64,000 bases of DNA from the NCBI GenBank assembly GCA_963969595.1, contig OZ018409.1, positions 41,305,282-41,369,281 on the forward strand, given 5' to 3'. The position numbers and the translations under genes were made by a program. Positions within the stretch are counted from its first letter, which is position 1, and each line of letters begins with the position of its first letter. Origin of the DNA: Neckera pumila (lineage: Eukaryota > Streptophyta > Bryopsida > Hypnales > Neckeraceae). This document shows, in pieces, positions 22,361 through 36,960 of this stretch. The notes under the pieces are model-generated. The model was not told where the DNA came from and searched no databases. It worked only from the letters and a program-made list of their open reading frames with translations.

Positions 22361-23284
22361 TCCCTAAAGGCCCAATGCCTTTTTTCTACTGAAAAACATC
22401 CAAAATTGCCATTTTTATAGCAAAGAGTAAAAATTAAACAATGTTTTTTTGCACATATAACCATAGGATCTTATACCTAACCAGTATGAGAATGTGCGGA
22501 AAAAATTTCAGAATTTTTGACCGCGCAGATTGCAAGATATCTGCATTTAAAGTAAAAAAAACAAGTTTTTCAACACATTGCAAGTCTAGATTTTATGACT
22601 TTGAACATTTTAACTTAAATCTTTTGCACAATAGAGTTTTGAGCTTTGAATCTTTATAAGTGGAGAATTGAGTTGAGAATCTAGGAAAAAAAATAATCCA
22701 ATAAAACTTAATTTTCATTATTAAAAAATTTGTTAAATTTAAATAGATAGAGATAGAAGGAAAATCTAAAATATTAATATCTTTTAGATGGAATTAAAAA
22801 TCATCAATTCCAATTGTGAGATTGTTCTAGCAAAAAAACTACACCTTGTAGAACTTTATTTTTTGAAAAATTGTAAAAATTGCATTCAAAAATGAATCCT
22901 ACAAGTTATTTTTTTTCAGAAAAATGCTCTAAGTGCCCCCAAAATAAGATTGTCCATAAATTTCTTATAAAAAATTCAAATGAAATGAATCAAATCTTTC
23001 CAGATAGAAAAAAATATAATCTATAATAAAAATAAAAATAAAATAAACAAATAAATTGCAAAGCTTTTTTTTTTGCACCCTCAAACTACCCAAAGGCTGT
23101 TTTGAGCTTATTTAGGCATAAATTTTCTTTCTAGGCACCAATTGAAAAAAAATACATATTCCCGCAAAGCTTAGTAGTTTTTCTATCTTCAAAAAAGTTT
23201 CAAAAAATCACGTCAAAAATTCAACCCGTAGGTACTTGCCCAAACTGTCATTTGTTCCCTACAGGGATAATGGGCTTTTAGAGG
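22361..23284 (+). mobile_element. TTAA-family MITE, type B, complete
   Basis: 924 bp, opening TCCCTAAAGG and closing CTTTTAGAGG, with TTAA on both sides (22357-22360, 23285-23288). The interior is colinear with 4113-5039 and 41219-42355. A 72-codon frame within it is not conserved as protein. Confidence 0.85.
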
Positions 23285-23288
23285 TTAA

Positions 23289-25600
23289 CCTATAAAATTT
23301 AATAATAGACACGTTTTATTTTCAAAATTAAGATATACAATTGCATGGTTTTATGAAATTAGTTGTAAGTATCTTAGTATCTTTTCAATTTCGGCAACTT
23401 GTGCACACCAAATGTTTTCTAAGATTTAACTTTTCAACTTCAACAGTTAAAAAGTGATTTCAACAGTTTCCATCATCCAAAATATTGAATTAATAAAATA
23501 TTTGGCAGCTATATAAGTACCTAATACAACATGCTACTCAATATTATATTATATGTATACTATATACTATTGGTATCCTCTATATATAATTAATCAATGC
23601 AACACATGTGTCATCTTGCATGTATGAAAGGACAAAAAGGAGTGACAAAGTTTAGAATTGTTTTACAGGAGAAATATATATATAAATAGTCTAATTAATG
23701 TTATGGGGATTTTCAACTTAACCTTTGGCTACCGGTATGTATAGTTTCATTTTAAGGTTTGTTTTTTCAATTTTTTTAGGCACTAGAGGTCACTATCTCA
23801 TGAAAAGATGCTGTCACCACTATTAGAATGCCCCCCTTCCTTGCCGTTGATCTGGCAATACCTCCTTCTCTACCGTTGAAGTAGCTTGTCGATAGAGATT
23901 TGCAAGAATGCAACCTTTTACAACCATTTTGACTTCTTCGGGTTTTTGAACTTTTCAACTTCAACTTCGGATTTGTAGGCAGTTACATTTCCATGACCTC
24001 CTTTCATTTATAAACTCGTCTTGTATATTGCATCAAATATTGCTTTTGACTATGCAGAATTCTTAGTAGTGCATATAATTTGAAAACATTCAAAGAAGTG
24101 CAATGTTTGCCTGAATGCACAACGGAAAGTCGTTGCAATTTTAAAACTAAACATCAACCTTGCTCTTTAGGGAATTCCCCGTGGACAAAATTTGATTCTT
24201 GATAGGTATACAAACCTCAAAGAAGACATTGAGCATTTGAAAACACAAAGAAGTATAGTTGATAGCTTGCACTTACAAAAACAACACTTGCACTTTGAAG
24301 ATGGAAGCATTGGCTACATGTTTATTATGCTTTGATTGAAGTAATAAATTAGGGTGTCCAAAGCAGTGATGGCAAGACTATGAAGAATAAATTGTAGTCT
24401 CTCATTAGATCATTCTTATTTTGTTTTCTATAGAATTGAAATTTTAATGAATTTAGGATTTGCCACAGCAAAAAGGAATTGAGGAAGATGGAAATAAATT
24501 TGGAGATTGAGTCTTTCAATGTAGGGAATTGGAAATGATTTTTGTCCGATGGCTACATGCCACAAGTACAATAATTATTCCCTAACTATCCATTCAAAAG
24601 ATTCAATACTTGAGGCCGCCGGAACATGTATGTGACTATCCACTCAAAAGAAGTAGTATCTGCGATATTTTGTATAAAGGATGTCGCTTTATGTGCTAAT
24701 TTGATATAGAAAGATATAAATAAATAGTGAAATCAATATTTTTTTTTCTTAGTTTGTAGTGATTTGTGGTTTGAGATGTTAGCAAGAATTTGCAATTTTA
24801 ATGTAGTTTAAGAAGCCAAATGAGCGATATAAATTAAAAAGCTATAAGTATTGAAAAGCAATAAACCAAAATATCAATACCAAAAATTATAAATTGAAAT
24901 TGGAATTGACAAAACAATTGTAGAATTCAAAAGTAGTACCATTAATGAAAAGACAATTTTAACATGAATGACACATAATAAACAAGACATACAAAATAAC
25001 TAGAACAACCAATATAATGAAATTCCTAAAATCAATCAATGCAACTAAAATTCAACAAATTCAATAACATCTAAAGTAAACCAAGAAACATATGAAATCA
25101 AACCAAAATCTCAATGTATTTATAATGATTGCAAAGCTAAATACAAGGTCATCAAAGCCAAAGGCAAAATCAAGTCCAAAACCAAAAGGACCAACACCAA
25201 TTCCAATTTGTATTGTTTGCAAGCATATTACTTTTAACTAACATAATAACCAACACTAATTCTAAAACAAGAATACTAAAATACTATCAAGCAACCATTT
25301 GATATCTTCTACGCTTGGTTTTGGCATTCCTCCAATTTGCAACTGCTTCCTTGAATGGCATTGTGTGTAGAGTAAAATGTTTTTGTGCAAATATTGTAGT
25401 CACTAATCCAAGATGATTAGTTAGTCGATTCCTCAATTTCCTGTTCAAAAAAATTTACATTTGAAAATGTCTTTTCATCTTCAACACTTTCCAAAACTTG
25501 TATATAAAACCAAAATACATAATAAGTAAGACATTAGAAATAAATTGCAAAATATCTTAATCAAAAGAAGAAAAAATTGATAACAACATCATAAATCACA
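23289..25600. other. AT-rich intergenic DNA, nothing recognised
   Basis: No gene or element boundary could be supported. Confidence 0.35.
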
Positions 25601-28600
25601 TGAGAAAATTATAAACCAAGTAGAAAACACAAATAATACATTTCATTCATCAATAAATAAATTGAACTTACAATAATCATAGCAAGCTCAACTAGCTTAA
25701 AGAACTGTGGAAAAACACTTGGCAACATGGGGGAGGAACTTAAACTCCGCCCAAGCTTGGTGATGGGATGAATATGGAGGTCAATTCCCCGCATTGCTCC
25801 AAAACTATAGATATCCATAGAAATGCGGAAAAAATCAAGCTGCTTATCAAGAACATAAGAAGGAACAAGTTCATGAACCCACTCATATTGGCCTGATCCA
25901 ACTTCCATCTCTTCAAGCTCTCCAAATGTTTTCTTGATGACTACTAGGTGTCAACGCAACTCAGCCTCTACAACTTCAAAATTGCCCATCCAAAATTGAA
26001 GATATATTATGGAAAGAGCATCTATAATACGGAAACTTGGAAAACACCCTTTCAGTTCAAAAATCATCAATGTGGCACCTTCCGCACAATATAAATTCAA
26101 ATAATATGTGAAACAACTACTTTCAAAACAATCCAATTTTTAAACATAATATATTAGAAGAAATTTTTTTAATTCAAAAGTAGTGTTAGAAAAATCAAAC
26201 CTTCAGCTTCTTTCTTGACTACCACTTGCAGTTGATTACACAAGCTGTGAGTGATGAGTTGATTTGCATTCATGTCTAGATTCATGCAATATGCATTCAA
26301 ATGCGATCCAGCACAAGTGGCAGCATGGACTTTAAAAATAAACACTTCTTCACCTCTTTCATTCAAATTCGGTTGCCAACAAAGTTTGATATTGTCATGT
26401 TGCATTTTGTAGAGAGAATGAAATGTGGAAAATGCATCAGATTTAAAGGTAGTCTCAAATCCCCAATTATTCTTGTGAATGTCCTCAAAATAGAGCTTCA
26501 ATGCCCTAGTAAAATCACAGGCATACATTGAAGGGGATTGAGCAAATTTAATGAAGAGATGATAGGTAGGTCTAATAGCACTTCAACAACAAGGTTTGTT
26601 CAGTGCACAACGCAATGCATGCCTTGCATATGCAAGGCATGGTAGAATTGGAACTACCTCACAATGCCGTTGTATTTTTCTTGCAAAACCAAAGCCCCAT
26701 CACATCCAAAGAAAGCAAGTTTGGATTGGACTTCAGACTCCATAAGTCCTCCATTGCAAATAATGGCAGCTAAAACTACCTTAGTGATGTTGTCCGCATT
26801 GAGCCCATTTGTCAATTGGTTCAACCTCAGTAGAAGAGGCACCCACTCCCAATTGCAAAGGACATACTCCATGAATGCTAATCCAACTTTGGTTATCAAC
26901 TATAGTTACTTCATCACAACTGATAGACAAAAAATTGCCACCATTGAATACCATTTTTGTTTTGCCTTGAACCACATTGTATAAATTCTATGCCATCTCC
27001 CAACCAGAGGTATCACTCCAATGCTCATGGGGACCTTAGGAACGCCTAAGTGCTTGAGGAGGCCCTCTATGCATTCATATTTGGTCATTGGATGCCCCAA
27101 ATGAAAGCAAATGAAAAATAGAAGCCATTTGGACCTCCTTTCTCTTTGGTAGAGCACTGTAAGCCACCCTGGTTTGGATGTTGTCAACTGGCAAGGATGC
27201 CTAAATCTACTCTTTTTTTGTGTTGACAATAGTTATTCTACCAAGTATCGCCTTTTGTCTTGCCAATCTTTGGTCTATTAGATGAAGTAGTTGTCCATCC
27301 TTGGTGCTTGTGCAAATTGTCGTCTTTTGCATCCAAAAAAACATTGTGACCTTCTACTCTGGTACACATGATACACTTCACCTTCTCAAAGTTTCCAATT
27401 GCAGTTGGATCTTGCAGAGTCCAATGAGATTTGATTATATTCAGCTCTCTTGATATCCAAGCCTGCCATCCAAAAAACTAAATGAGTATTAAATAATAAA
27501 TGACATGTATGTAAAACAAGAGTATAAATTTCGGTGATAGTCTAAAATATAACATGTACGACATACAATAATATATAGCATAAATTAAGAGGTCCATTAA
27601 CCACTTAATTCTAAACCAGCAAACCTTTTCAAATATACAGTATTCATTCATGTTTTTATATTGTACCAACAAAAGACAAATAACTTATATTGCAAAAGGC
27701 ATACAATTTTTAAATGGTGAATTACACAAAACTAGTTCATTGAATCAACAACTATACAATTCAAAGCTTAGTTTGTTTCTTATACACTAGACAATTGAAA
27801 ACCTTAGTTCATCAACCAATTGAAGTCAAATCTCCTCCTTTTATAAAACAGTAGAATTGAGACAGCCTTCACTTCATGTAGCTCTAGAGTTTAATAAAGA
27901 TTAACATCCAATATCAATTAATTAATATTATCTTCCTATCTCATCAATTTCCTTGAGGCAATTTAGACTTCCAAAATTCAATTGAGTGAACTCTTTAGCA
28001 CTTAGACCCTTTATTAAATTTTTGCATATTTTTGCTTATATCTTTTCAACCCTGCATTATATACATCAACTTCATTAAATAGTTAGTGGCATTTGAACTC
28101 CAAAACTTCATAACTAGTTCTACAAAGGTCCAAAATACACAAAAGGACTTTGTTAGAAACCAATTCCATTTTTCTTTTGAAGATTATTTAGAAAATATAT
28201 TTGAAAAGGTTTCACCTTCCAAAAATTAGTTTTTTCTTCCTATCAACATTCAAATTTCTAAAAAACTCTAAGATAGCTCTTCAAAGCATAGTACATGATC
28301 CCATGGTACTCCATGCTTTCCATCATAGTTACTTGGAAAGTCTTCATCTTTAATTTTTTTTTAATTTCAAGACTAAAATGCAATTGTGTTTTTTGAAAAT
28401 TAAAAAGTATAGAAATCTACATAGAAACTCTGGACCTAAAGATAATCAAATCTAGCTTAATTCTAAATCTATAAATATTATACATACATCTAAGACCTAG
28501 CAACAACCAAATACAAGATTGGAAAAATTCAAAAAAATACCAAAAATGCACATCTTACATTTTTGGAGGCGTTTCTTTGGAGGTTTAGCTTCAACCATTG

Positions 28601-28832
28601 GTTTATAATCACCAATTGCAATGGGTGATGAAGAAAAACTTGATGCTACTATAGTTGAAGTTGAAGCAACAATATGTCTTCTTTGATTGTTGCTAGCAAC
28701 ATATGTGTTCTTTGTTGCAGCTCTTTGACTCTAGACATTGGCCAATGCTTGAGTTGAAAACTCACCTTGAGAGCCAAACATTTGTGCTTGTTGCTTGAAT
28801 GTCGGCACCTTTTATTTCCCCTTGTCTGCCAT
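25600..28832 (-). pseudogene. Decayed hAT-like (C17orf113/ZMYM type) transposase gene
   Basis: On the minus strand the pieces follow the order of a BED/zinc-finger hAT-like transposase. A probable first exon (28832-28553) starts ATG-Ala-Asp-Lys-Gly-Lys and has a Ser-rich tail, but carries two in-frame stops. After an intron-like gap, about 27474 resumes with a zinc-finger-like CIMCTRVEG..LHKHQG segment (27330-27440). Then come HLGHPMTKYECIEGLLKHL (about 27080), SISCDEVTIVDNQSWISIH (about 26900, first catalytic Asp), KLAFFGCDGALVLQ (about 26690) and MHCVVH-stop-TNLVVE (about 26610). The last pieces are a CDF..ALKLYFEDIHK block (26520), LNERGEEVFIF (26340) and a C-terminal LSIIYLQFW / WVHELVP region (25950-25850). 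Frames shift repeatedly. The stretch normally lying between the MHC-H-TNL block and the CDF block seems deleted. It cannot make a working enzyme. Confidence 0.8.
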
Positions 28833-31469
28833 TGTATCCACCTGCACAGGTCCAATATAGACATTAAGCACACAGATTTAAAATATCGAGCAACAAAATC
28901 AAACTCCAAGATCCTAATGCAAATGGCACACATAAAAAAAGTGCCATGAAGATATGGATACAATGTTGTAGATGTCATTTATTTGATTGCACTCTTGTTT
29001 TTCTTGCTTTATATTCTCCATAATAAAAAATAACTTGGGTGCACTCACACGGTCAAGCGTTGTAGATGCTGGGAGGTCTGTACTTTGTAGACTGTAGCTA
29101 GGTTTGTTAAAAAGGATTGGGATCTAACTATTCACAACAAAAAATATGCTTTTCATTTTCAAGAATCTTGATAAAACCTCATGGTCGTTAAAATGGCAAA
29201 TATTAGAAACTTTGGCACAATTTCAATTCCTTACCCAACTAATACACCAAACAGCTTAACCACATGGTTCTTGTCTTTAAAGCTCCAGGCATAGAACTTA
29301 TAATCCTGGCACTCACTCCAAGAAATGCAACTTCAACACAAATAAATGACCATGTAGGAAAAACCTGAGGGTCTACCCTGCATCCAGTCACATTTTTTTT
29401 TAACTCTCAAGGATGTTTGACACAATTACTAAACTACTTTCCTAGAAATGTCAGATTTCAATGACAACAACGCAATTTAATTGCAACATTGGAACCTCAG
29501 AGCAGAGGAATTCAAAACGTCTGCATATAAAATTTTGTAGTGCACCTATGCAATTTCACAGCTTCAGCAAGGAATATTGGTCTCTGTTCCGTGCTCAAGC
29601 TATAAAATTCCATAGATTAATGTATTTAATATAGTAACCTTGCTATTTTGATTCTCTCTCAGAAATTGAGCATCCTTATGTACTAGAGGTTAAGCATCAG
29701 TTGAAGCCCTAAAGATTACTGAAGCTTACGCATGAGCCTTTTTGAAATTGCTTTCACTTGTGTATTATAGTTTTTCTTTTATTTGATCCATTCAAACCTA
29801 CCATAACAAACAAGAAACAAAGAACATGTCCTACAAGACAAAAGACAATAGAAAAACCCACCCACTCTCACCTTGAATAAAATCACAAAAATTCCAGTCA
29901 CAACAAGCATTCAGGTCAACATTGGCAATACTCACAAATAAACACCTGATCAAAATGGTCTCTTCTCCTTTGATCTAAATAGTCCACCATTGGCCTCCTC
30001 ATCTTTCTTCATGTATGTGCATGTGTAGATGGACCGCACATATCCAGGTCAGAAACCAGGGAATTAACTAGTGGATCATTGCTCCCAATAAAATAACAAC
30101 AAACCATAGAGTAACTACAAAGTGCAAACCATGTTGAAAGAGCAATTCCTAATAAGGGCAAGCAGATGGTGTGATCTGGAATGCAGGAGACAAACCTCAG
30201 AGTTAATAACAAGCTAGATGGATTTTGGTAGTGAAAGCTCTCCACTAAATACCTCCAGGCTCTAGCAGTATGACAATGGGAACTTGGGAAGTGGAAAACA
30301 AAGAGAAGTGGACTTTTCTAGTTCTCCAATTTTTCCTAATCTCAAAGAGAGAGAGACAGAGCTACAATATTCAAAGACTCACAACTATAGAAATAATCTT
30401 GAAAATCGGTGTAGAAGACAAATTTAGTAAATTTCTGTAGCACACATTTAGCATGTGATTAGCTACCAATAGTTAATCGCAATCCACGATGGGCTCAAGC
30501 TCTACCTCGCTCAACCATGCAATGTACACCCATGTCACTGAAAATCAATGGTGATAGGGAGGGTGGCGTTGCCACATTTCTGGCAAATTTCCAGATTTGA
30601 AATCGTGCCAATTCTATACTCCAGAAATTAGCCCTTTTCTTTTCATCTCTTTTCAGCAATTTTTTGCCCCAAAAAAACACCTTGGTTTCATTCTTCCAAA
30701 AGTATGTGAAGGATCAAATTAAGCTTCTTTTTCATAATAGTACTGATTCCATATCTTGAATTGTGGTCAAGTTCATTTAAAGTTTGTTCAAAACGACCTA
30801 AATTGGTCGGATTTTAGCATTAGGTGCTGATAACTTTCAAGATTTTTGGTAGTTATCATTGTAATTTCTTAAAATCATAAATTCTTTCAAAATCAATTAA
30901 TTTTTGCCAAAATTAAAAAGGTCCTTTGAAAATAGTCAGTATTTGTAAAGGATAGAAGTAGATTTTAAAAATTGAACTCTATATTGATTTTTTGTCAATT
31001 GTTTAATCCATTTATCCTTTAGATTGATGAATATCTTGCCTAAAAATGAACAAAAAGAATTATAAAATAACCATTTCATGACTTTGTAATAAATTTATCT
31101 TCATATATTCTAAATTTGATATTATTGCACTTCTAGCCTTTTTTATGAGGTAGAAGGGTCAATCTATGGTTATTTAAAAAAAACTGCTATTAAATTAGAT
31201 AGGATTTAGATGAAGGATTTGGCTAGCAAATCAGAACTAGTATGGCATAAGCAATTAGCTCAGACAAATATTTATAGAAATGCAGTTTTATAAATGAATC
31301 ATACGTCATATTTTTTTTTGAATATGTTATAAAAACATACACAAGTAATTATGGAAGATAAGTGTGTGATGACAAGATATAATATGTTAGGATTCAAATG
31401 ATAATGATTTGAAAGGTAATGTGATATTTATAGAATATTTTCAAGAAGTATTGAGAAAATGTAGGATAT
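28833..31469. other. Intergenic, nothing recognised
   Basis: Slightly less AT-rich between 29000 and 30700, but every frame is broken and no motif, RNA gene or terminal repeat could be supported. Confidence 0.35.
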
Positions 31470-31473
31470 TTAA

Positions 31474-32480
31474 TCCCTAAAGGACCATCATGTTTAGAGG
31501 TCCAAAATTATTTCAAAATACTCATCTCCAAAGCAAGGTCAAAATCTTTATAAATAATTTTTTTGAACAAATCCAACTGTAGGATCTTTTAGTTGACTTG
31601 TTCAAGTACATTGTCCAAAATTTTTTTAAAGCAAGTATCCCCACAATTGCAAGTTCAATATGCCTAAACTTCAAAATGTAGGCTTTTCTAGCCACATTCC
31701 AAAAGGTGAAGATTTGTCTTTCAAGTTTCAACATTCAAAAAAAAAATTTGTATTATATCTTGTGCATTTTAGTGAATATGATGAAAAACAGATTGAAAAC
31801 ATATGAAAAAAATTTAAATAAAAAAACTTTAACATTCATTTTTTTAAATTGTGAAGCGGAAGGTGATATACTGATATTGAATGACAAACAAACTAATTTG
31901 CTAATAACTTTTGGAAGAATTTGAAAATTGGTAATTCCAATGGTGAGAATATTCTAGTAAAAAATTGATATCTTTTTTTTTTTTTTATTTGAAAATTTTC
32001 AAAATAGAGAGCTAAAGATGACTTTATATGTTTTTTCTACCTTCATTGTCTGCAAAAGAAAACTTCTCACAATTCATACCTCATTATTTGGAATTGAGCG
32101 GTTCAAATTTTTTGAGTTTTATCAATCTATAAAATCTCTAAAATATAATTTATATTTCTTAGAATATATTTTTTGTTGCCTAGTTTGACATTGGAAAAAA
32201 AAACTTCTAACTTTAGTAATATTTATTTGATTGGTGTGAAACAAAACTTCACATATAGATTACAATGAGTAGCATCCATCTCAAAAATTTCATACAAAAA
32301 TTCCAAATTATAAAGTCAAAAGAGCCTATCTAAGTTCTCAAAAAGCTTCAAATGAGTTACTATCAACTAGAGTTGATACTAGACAAACAAATCATAAGGA
32401 TTCATGCATAAAAATTTGTCTTATTTTCATATTTTTGGAGGTTTGAGATGAGCAAAAAAATTGTACCTACACGTATTATC
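31474..32480 (+). mobile_element. TTAA-family MITE, type B, right end lost
   Basis: Left end TTAA-TCCCTAAAGGACCATC at 31470. The body is colinear with the type B elements ('aactgtaggatctttta', 'ccaatggtgagaatattctag', then 'acctacacgta' near 32465, where other copies read cgtaggaacctgcc). No closing GGTCCTTTAGGGG is present, so the right terminus is deleted or mutated. More diverged than the other copies. Confidence 0.6.
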
Positions 32481-32489
32481 ATTTTTCAG

Positions 32490-34981
32490 TCAAGCAAATT
32501 TAAAGAATAAAATTTGAAGTCAATGTAAAATACTAAACCAACCATTAAAAAAAAGATAAAAGACAAATAAGTGGACAAAATATGCCACTTGGTCAATTAA
32601 TTTACGTTGTCAATTAATTTACGTTCTGGAATATTAGCTAGTCTAAGAAACTGGTCAAATTAGTATATTTTATTAGTCTTTATTTGATTGAATAAGCATG
32701 ATTATTGAAATTATAGTGAAAGATGTTTGAAAAAAATTACACTTGCAATAAACAATGTTACTATTGAAGAAGCATCTTATATTCAATTGCATCCATTAAA
32801 AAAATCTTCAAATTAATAGAAATATGAATTCTTCTTTGTTTGAAACACTGTAAATATTTATATGACATAAGTTGGAAAATAAAAATTAAGAACAATATAC
32901 TAAAAATTAAAAATTAAAATATTGAAAGCTCATCAAATCCTCATGGTAAACAATAATAGTACAAAAGTGTAATGTATATTGTCTAATAAATCAATGTATA
33001 AATGTTTATTAATTTTTTATCTTATTTTTTATTTTTTCAAAATATAATGTAAAAATATTATAATTATAGTTTAGGATTTGCTTTATCCGACAAAATTCAA
33101 GACTACCAATATAGGGTTCCTAAACTAGGAAGGTTAAATAGCCTATTATTTAGTGATTAAAGTTACTTTTCAAGTAGAATTAGAATTTATAATTAAACGT
33201 ACTTGGTTTTAGGTTTTATTAAGGTTTTAAATTTATATTCTTAGGTTTCACTTGCTCTCACTCCATTATTGATGTTATTGATTGGATGGATGCTGTTTTA
33301 GACTTGTCTAGTATTTTATTGGTTTTCGACGACTATTTCAGACAATAGTTTAGGTTCGGTCAATTTGTTTCAAGCAAATGTATACGCTATCATCTAATCA
33401 AATTGCCAAAATAGTATTTTCAAATAATATATACATGTAATTCTTTAATTATTGTTTTTTTATATATAGATGAATTGCTTCAGTCATTGCTTCCTCTTTG
33501 GAATTTATTGGTGTCGTATTTAATGCACAATGCCTAATGATTTTGTATCTACGTCAATTACTCTTACTATGCAAAAGTACGAGGCTTAAATTTGATATTA
33601 GTGTTAGATATATTATTCTTTTCTAGCTTCGAATTCCAATCTTAAGTCAATTTGTCCAGTACACATGATGCATTAAAATAATTACTTAAGTACCAAAAAG
33701 GTAAAAAAGATTATAAAACATCATTACAAATTTAAAATAAATAAATAAATAATAATAAAGTAAGAAGTAAATGATCACCATGCCTCTTGAGAGGGGATGT
33801 GACCATTCCTTAGAAAGACTATAAATAGGACTAATTTTTTGAAAATTTGTAGTGCGTTTTGTGAAGACTCACTTATGTATTTAAATTTATTACTATATTG
33901 TTATATTCTTATTATTTTGCATGAATTTTTAGTTGCTGTAGATTAGGATTTGCCATTTTTTCCTATATATCTATTGATTATGAGTGAATTTTATATTGTT
34001 GATCATGGTAAATGGAAGCATGGCGTGAGGATATGAACACAAATTGCAAGATTGTGAAGGATTAGAGAGAATTTCATTGGAAAGATTGTAAAATCAACGA
34101 ACTAATTGCGTTTGATTGAGTTACTTGTGCAATACTAAGTTCGTTGCAAGAATGAGTAGACGAAAACTAAGCTCCAAGACATTGAGTGGAGGAGACGCTA
34201 ATTGCTAGTGTCAGATTTACTATAAAAGCTATTTGGCTGCAAGAAGTTGTGAGCAAGATCAACATACATGTATTTTCTGAAGAAAAAGGAAATAAAAATT
34301 TCTAACTAAAAATGATAATTGTCTACAATAATCCAGATTTGTAGGCAAAATGGAGATCATTATGGATTAATATTTATGAGATGTACTGAGTTTTTTATTT
34401 TATTGTTTAAAATTACAAAAAAGCCATTGTAAAATAATATGAAAATATAGATTTTGCAATCTCAATGAACTATAAATTATAAACTATAAACTATAAGTCA
34501 TCTCTTTATTATCTCAATAAACTATAAATTACGTATTTATTTTCATAGTAACTATAACTTATGGTAAATGATTTATTTTTTTCTAAAATGTTTCATAATT
34601 GGTTTAGAACTTAATTGTTTAATATCTAAAGTAGTTTTCTTTGTAATTCTAAATTTAAAACAAAAACAGTTGTCTTTTTTTTCCATAAAATCCTGTACAA
34701 AATAGAAACTTCTCCAATTTACACATAGTATAATAATTGTTAGTTCCTATCACAATATAAATATATTCGGCTTCAGTAGATGATAATTTAAGATGATAAT
34801 TTAATAACTTGTTGTCTTTATCTTGTAGGATATTTTACATATTTTTTGTGATATTACAATGATAATATATTTCAATTGAAATTTTTTGTCTAAAATTGAA
34901 GTATATACTTTTAAATTAAATTAATACAATTAATTTTTTAATTAGAAAATAGAAAAAATAGTTAAAAATAAAATTTATAAA

Positions 34982-35022
<41 letters not shown>

Positions 35023-35640
35023 TAAAGACCAAATTCCAAAACTCAAATTAAAGAATTGAATTGATTATTTTTAATTTATATTTATTGTAAATAAATGAAT
35101 AATTAAATTTTTTTTATTTAATTTGTATAAAAAATATTAAACAAAATCAATACTTATAGTTTTATTTATAAATAATTTTATAATGAAAAATAATAGTTAT
35201 TCTTTAGAATAAATAGATCTATTAAAAAAACAATTGTCAAAAGTCATTTGTAATATTTTCATCATCTAAGCATAAAATAAATATGAAAAAACTAAACTAC
35301 AATTATTTTAATTATATTTTTAGAAAAATTTAACAATAAAACCAAAAAATATATAAAATATTAATGCTTTTTAACTCTAATACTTTCTTTTATATTTTCA
35401 TCATTTGTATTATTTTTATTACATACTATCATAAAGCATACTAATTTAATAAAAAATTAAAATTTTATTTATTTATTTATTTATTTTATAATTTTAATTT
35501 ATAAATGTCATTTTAATTTAAAAATTTGTATAATGTAATAGAATTTGGCATTAAAATAGCTATTCTTTCAATTATATTTTGTGTTGCTATTAATTTTCTT
35601 GACACTAATGAATATAAAAAATTGACATCTATTTGTACCT
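32490..35640. other. Extremely AT-rich intergenic DNA
   Basis: No gene recognised. It holds the (TA)n microsatellite noted separately and many A/T homopolymer runs. Confidence 0.4.
34984..35018. repeat. (TA)n microsatellite
   Basis: About 17 uninterrupted TA dinucleotides. Confidence 0.95.
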
Positions 35641-35829
35641 CGTCAGTCTGTTCATCTCCTTTTTGTAGGCACAAAAATTGGTTTGGGGTTAACCGTGGTC
35701 TTTGACAATAAAGAATGCATCGTATATCATGGTGCCAATAATATTGTAGGCTGTGGAAAGCGTGACCCCAAAACAGGACTCTATCGATATGTTGAACCAT
35801 ATCCCAAATTTCAAATGGTTCAAAATCTA
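35641..35829 (+). pseudogene. Ty1/copia polyprotein fragment (pre-integrase region)
   Basis: The plus frame ending at the stop at 35827-35829 reads LTVVFDNKECIVY, then NNIVGCGKRDPKTGLYRY. This resembles the segment of copia-type polyproteins between protease and integrase, where 'v.F....C.i......i..G.r...gLY.l' is usual. About 60 residues remain. No gag, reverse transcriptase or LTR was found nearby, so it is a small relic. The minus-strand ORF over the same bases is a shadow. Confidence 0.55.
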
Positions 35830-36960
35830 TAAATAATATAGATAAAGATTTTTCAACGCCATTGTTTCTATCATAGATTCATGTGCATGGCTCATAATAA
35901 ATTGAATCAAAAAAATTTATCTATGAGAATTTGATCCAATATATTGTATTTTATGGTATGGCTTTCATTTAATATCAACAAAGGCTCAAATTGTGTTTTA
36001 ATCAAATTGGATGAATAATAATTTTTCCACACTGTTGATTATGTACCATCTTTCCAAAAAGACAATGGTTCTAGGCTACTTTGTAATCTATCTTTCCTCT
36101 TGTTGTCCCTTTCTTTTTTATATTGATTTGAAAAATTAGAAAAAAATAACATGATATGCATATCTTATTTAATGCCAAATTGTCTTAATACCTCTAAGTT
36201 TGCAAATCCTTTAGATTTGGATTTGCATTGAAGAACCATGAGTGATGTTGACTTCATTTTTTCTTTAAATTTTTTCATTTTTTTGCACTATATGAGATTG
36301 AAGTCTTTTGTAAATATCAGAAAACTCTTTTAAACCATGAATGTTAAGAGATGTGCATAACCATATGTTCATCAGTTCTTTACAATAAGAAAAATTCCTA
36401 TGTTTTCATTACATTTAATGTATATAAGTAGATTCTTTCACATCATGTAACTTACCTATGCAACATAAACAAATTTTATGAGATCCATTGATTAAGTATT
36501 GTTATTTTTTACTTTTTTCTATTTCATTATCATTTGAAGGTTTGTCATCAAATATGTTTTTTAAATAAGCACAATTTAAAGTCTTTGAACAAGGCAAAAC
36601 ATATAATTTTCCAAACTGTACATTGACAAGACCTTTGTTTCTACATTCAACTCTTAGGCGTTGATCAATTATTAATTCAATCACATTCTTTGATGTTAAA
36701 TATTAAACATTTTTGACTTGTTGCCTTTTTCTTTTTTCTTCTTTTGTCTTCCATTTTTGTTGTCATTGTGCAAACTTTACTAATCAAATTACAGATTAGG
36801 TAGGTAATTTGTAGAATTAAAGAACATAACTAAAAAATTGACATTAGAATAATAAAAATATTATATATTTTCATAAAAAATTAAATATCAACGCAAAATT
36901 AGATTTTGGATTATATATATAATCGATTAGATTTTTGAGTTTTGACTAATTGCCTCTTGC
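35830..36960. other. AT-rich intergenic DNA, nothing recognised
   Basis: The minus-strand frame at 36502-36684 has no recognisable motif. Confidence 0.35.
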
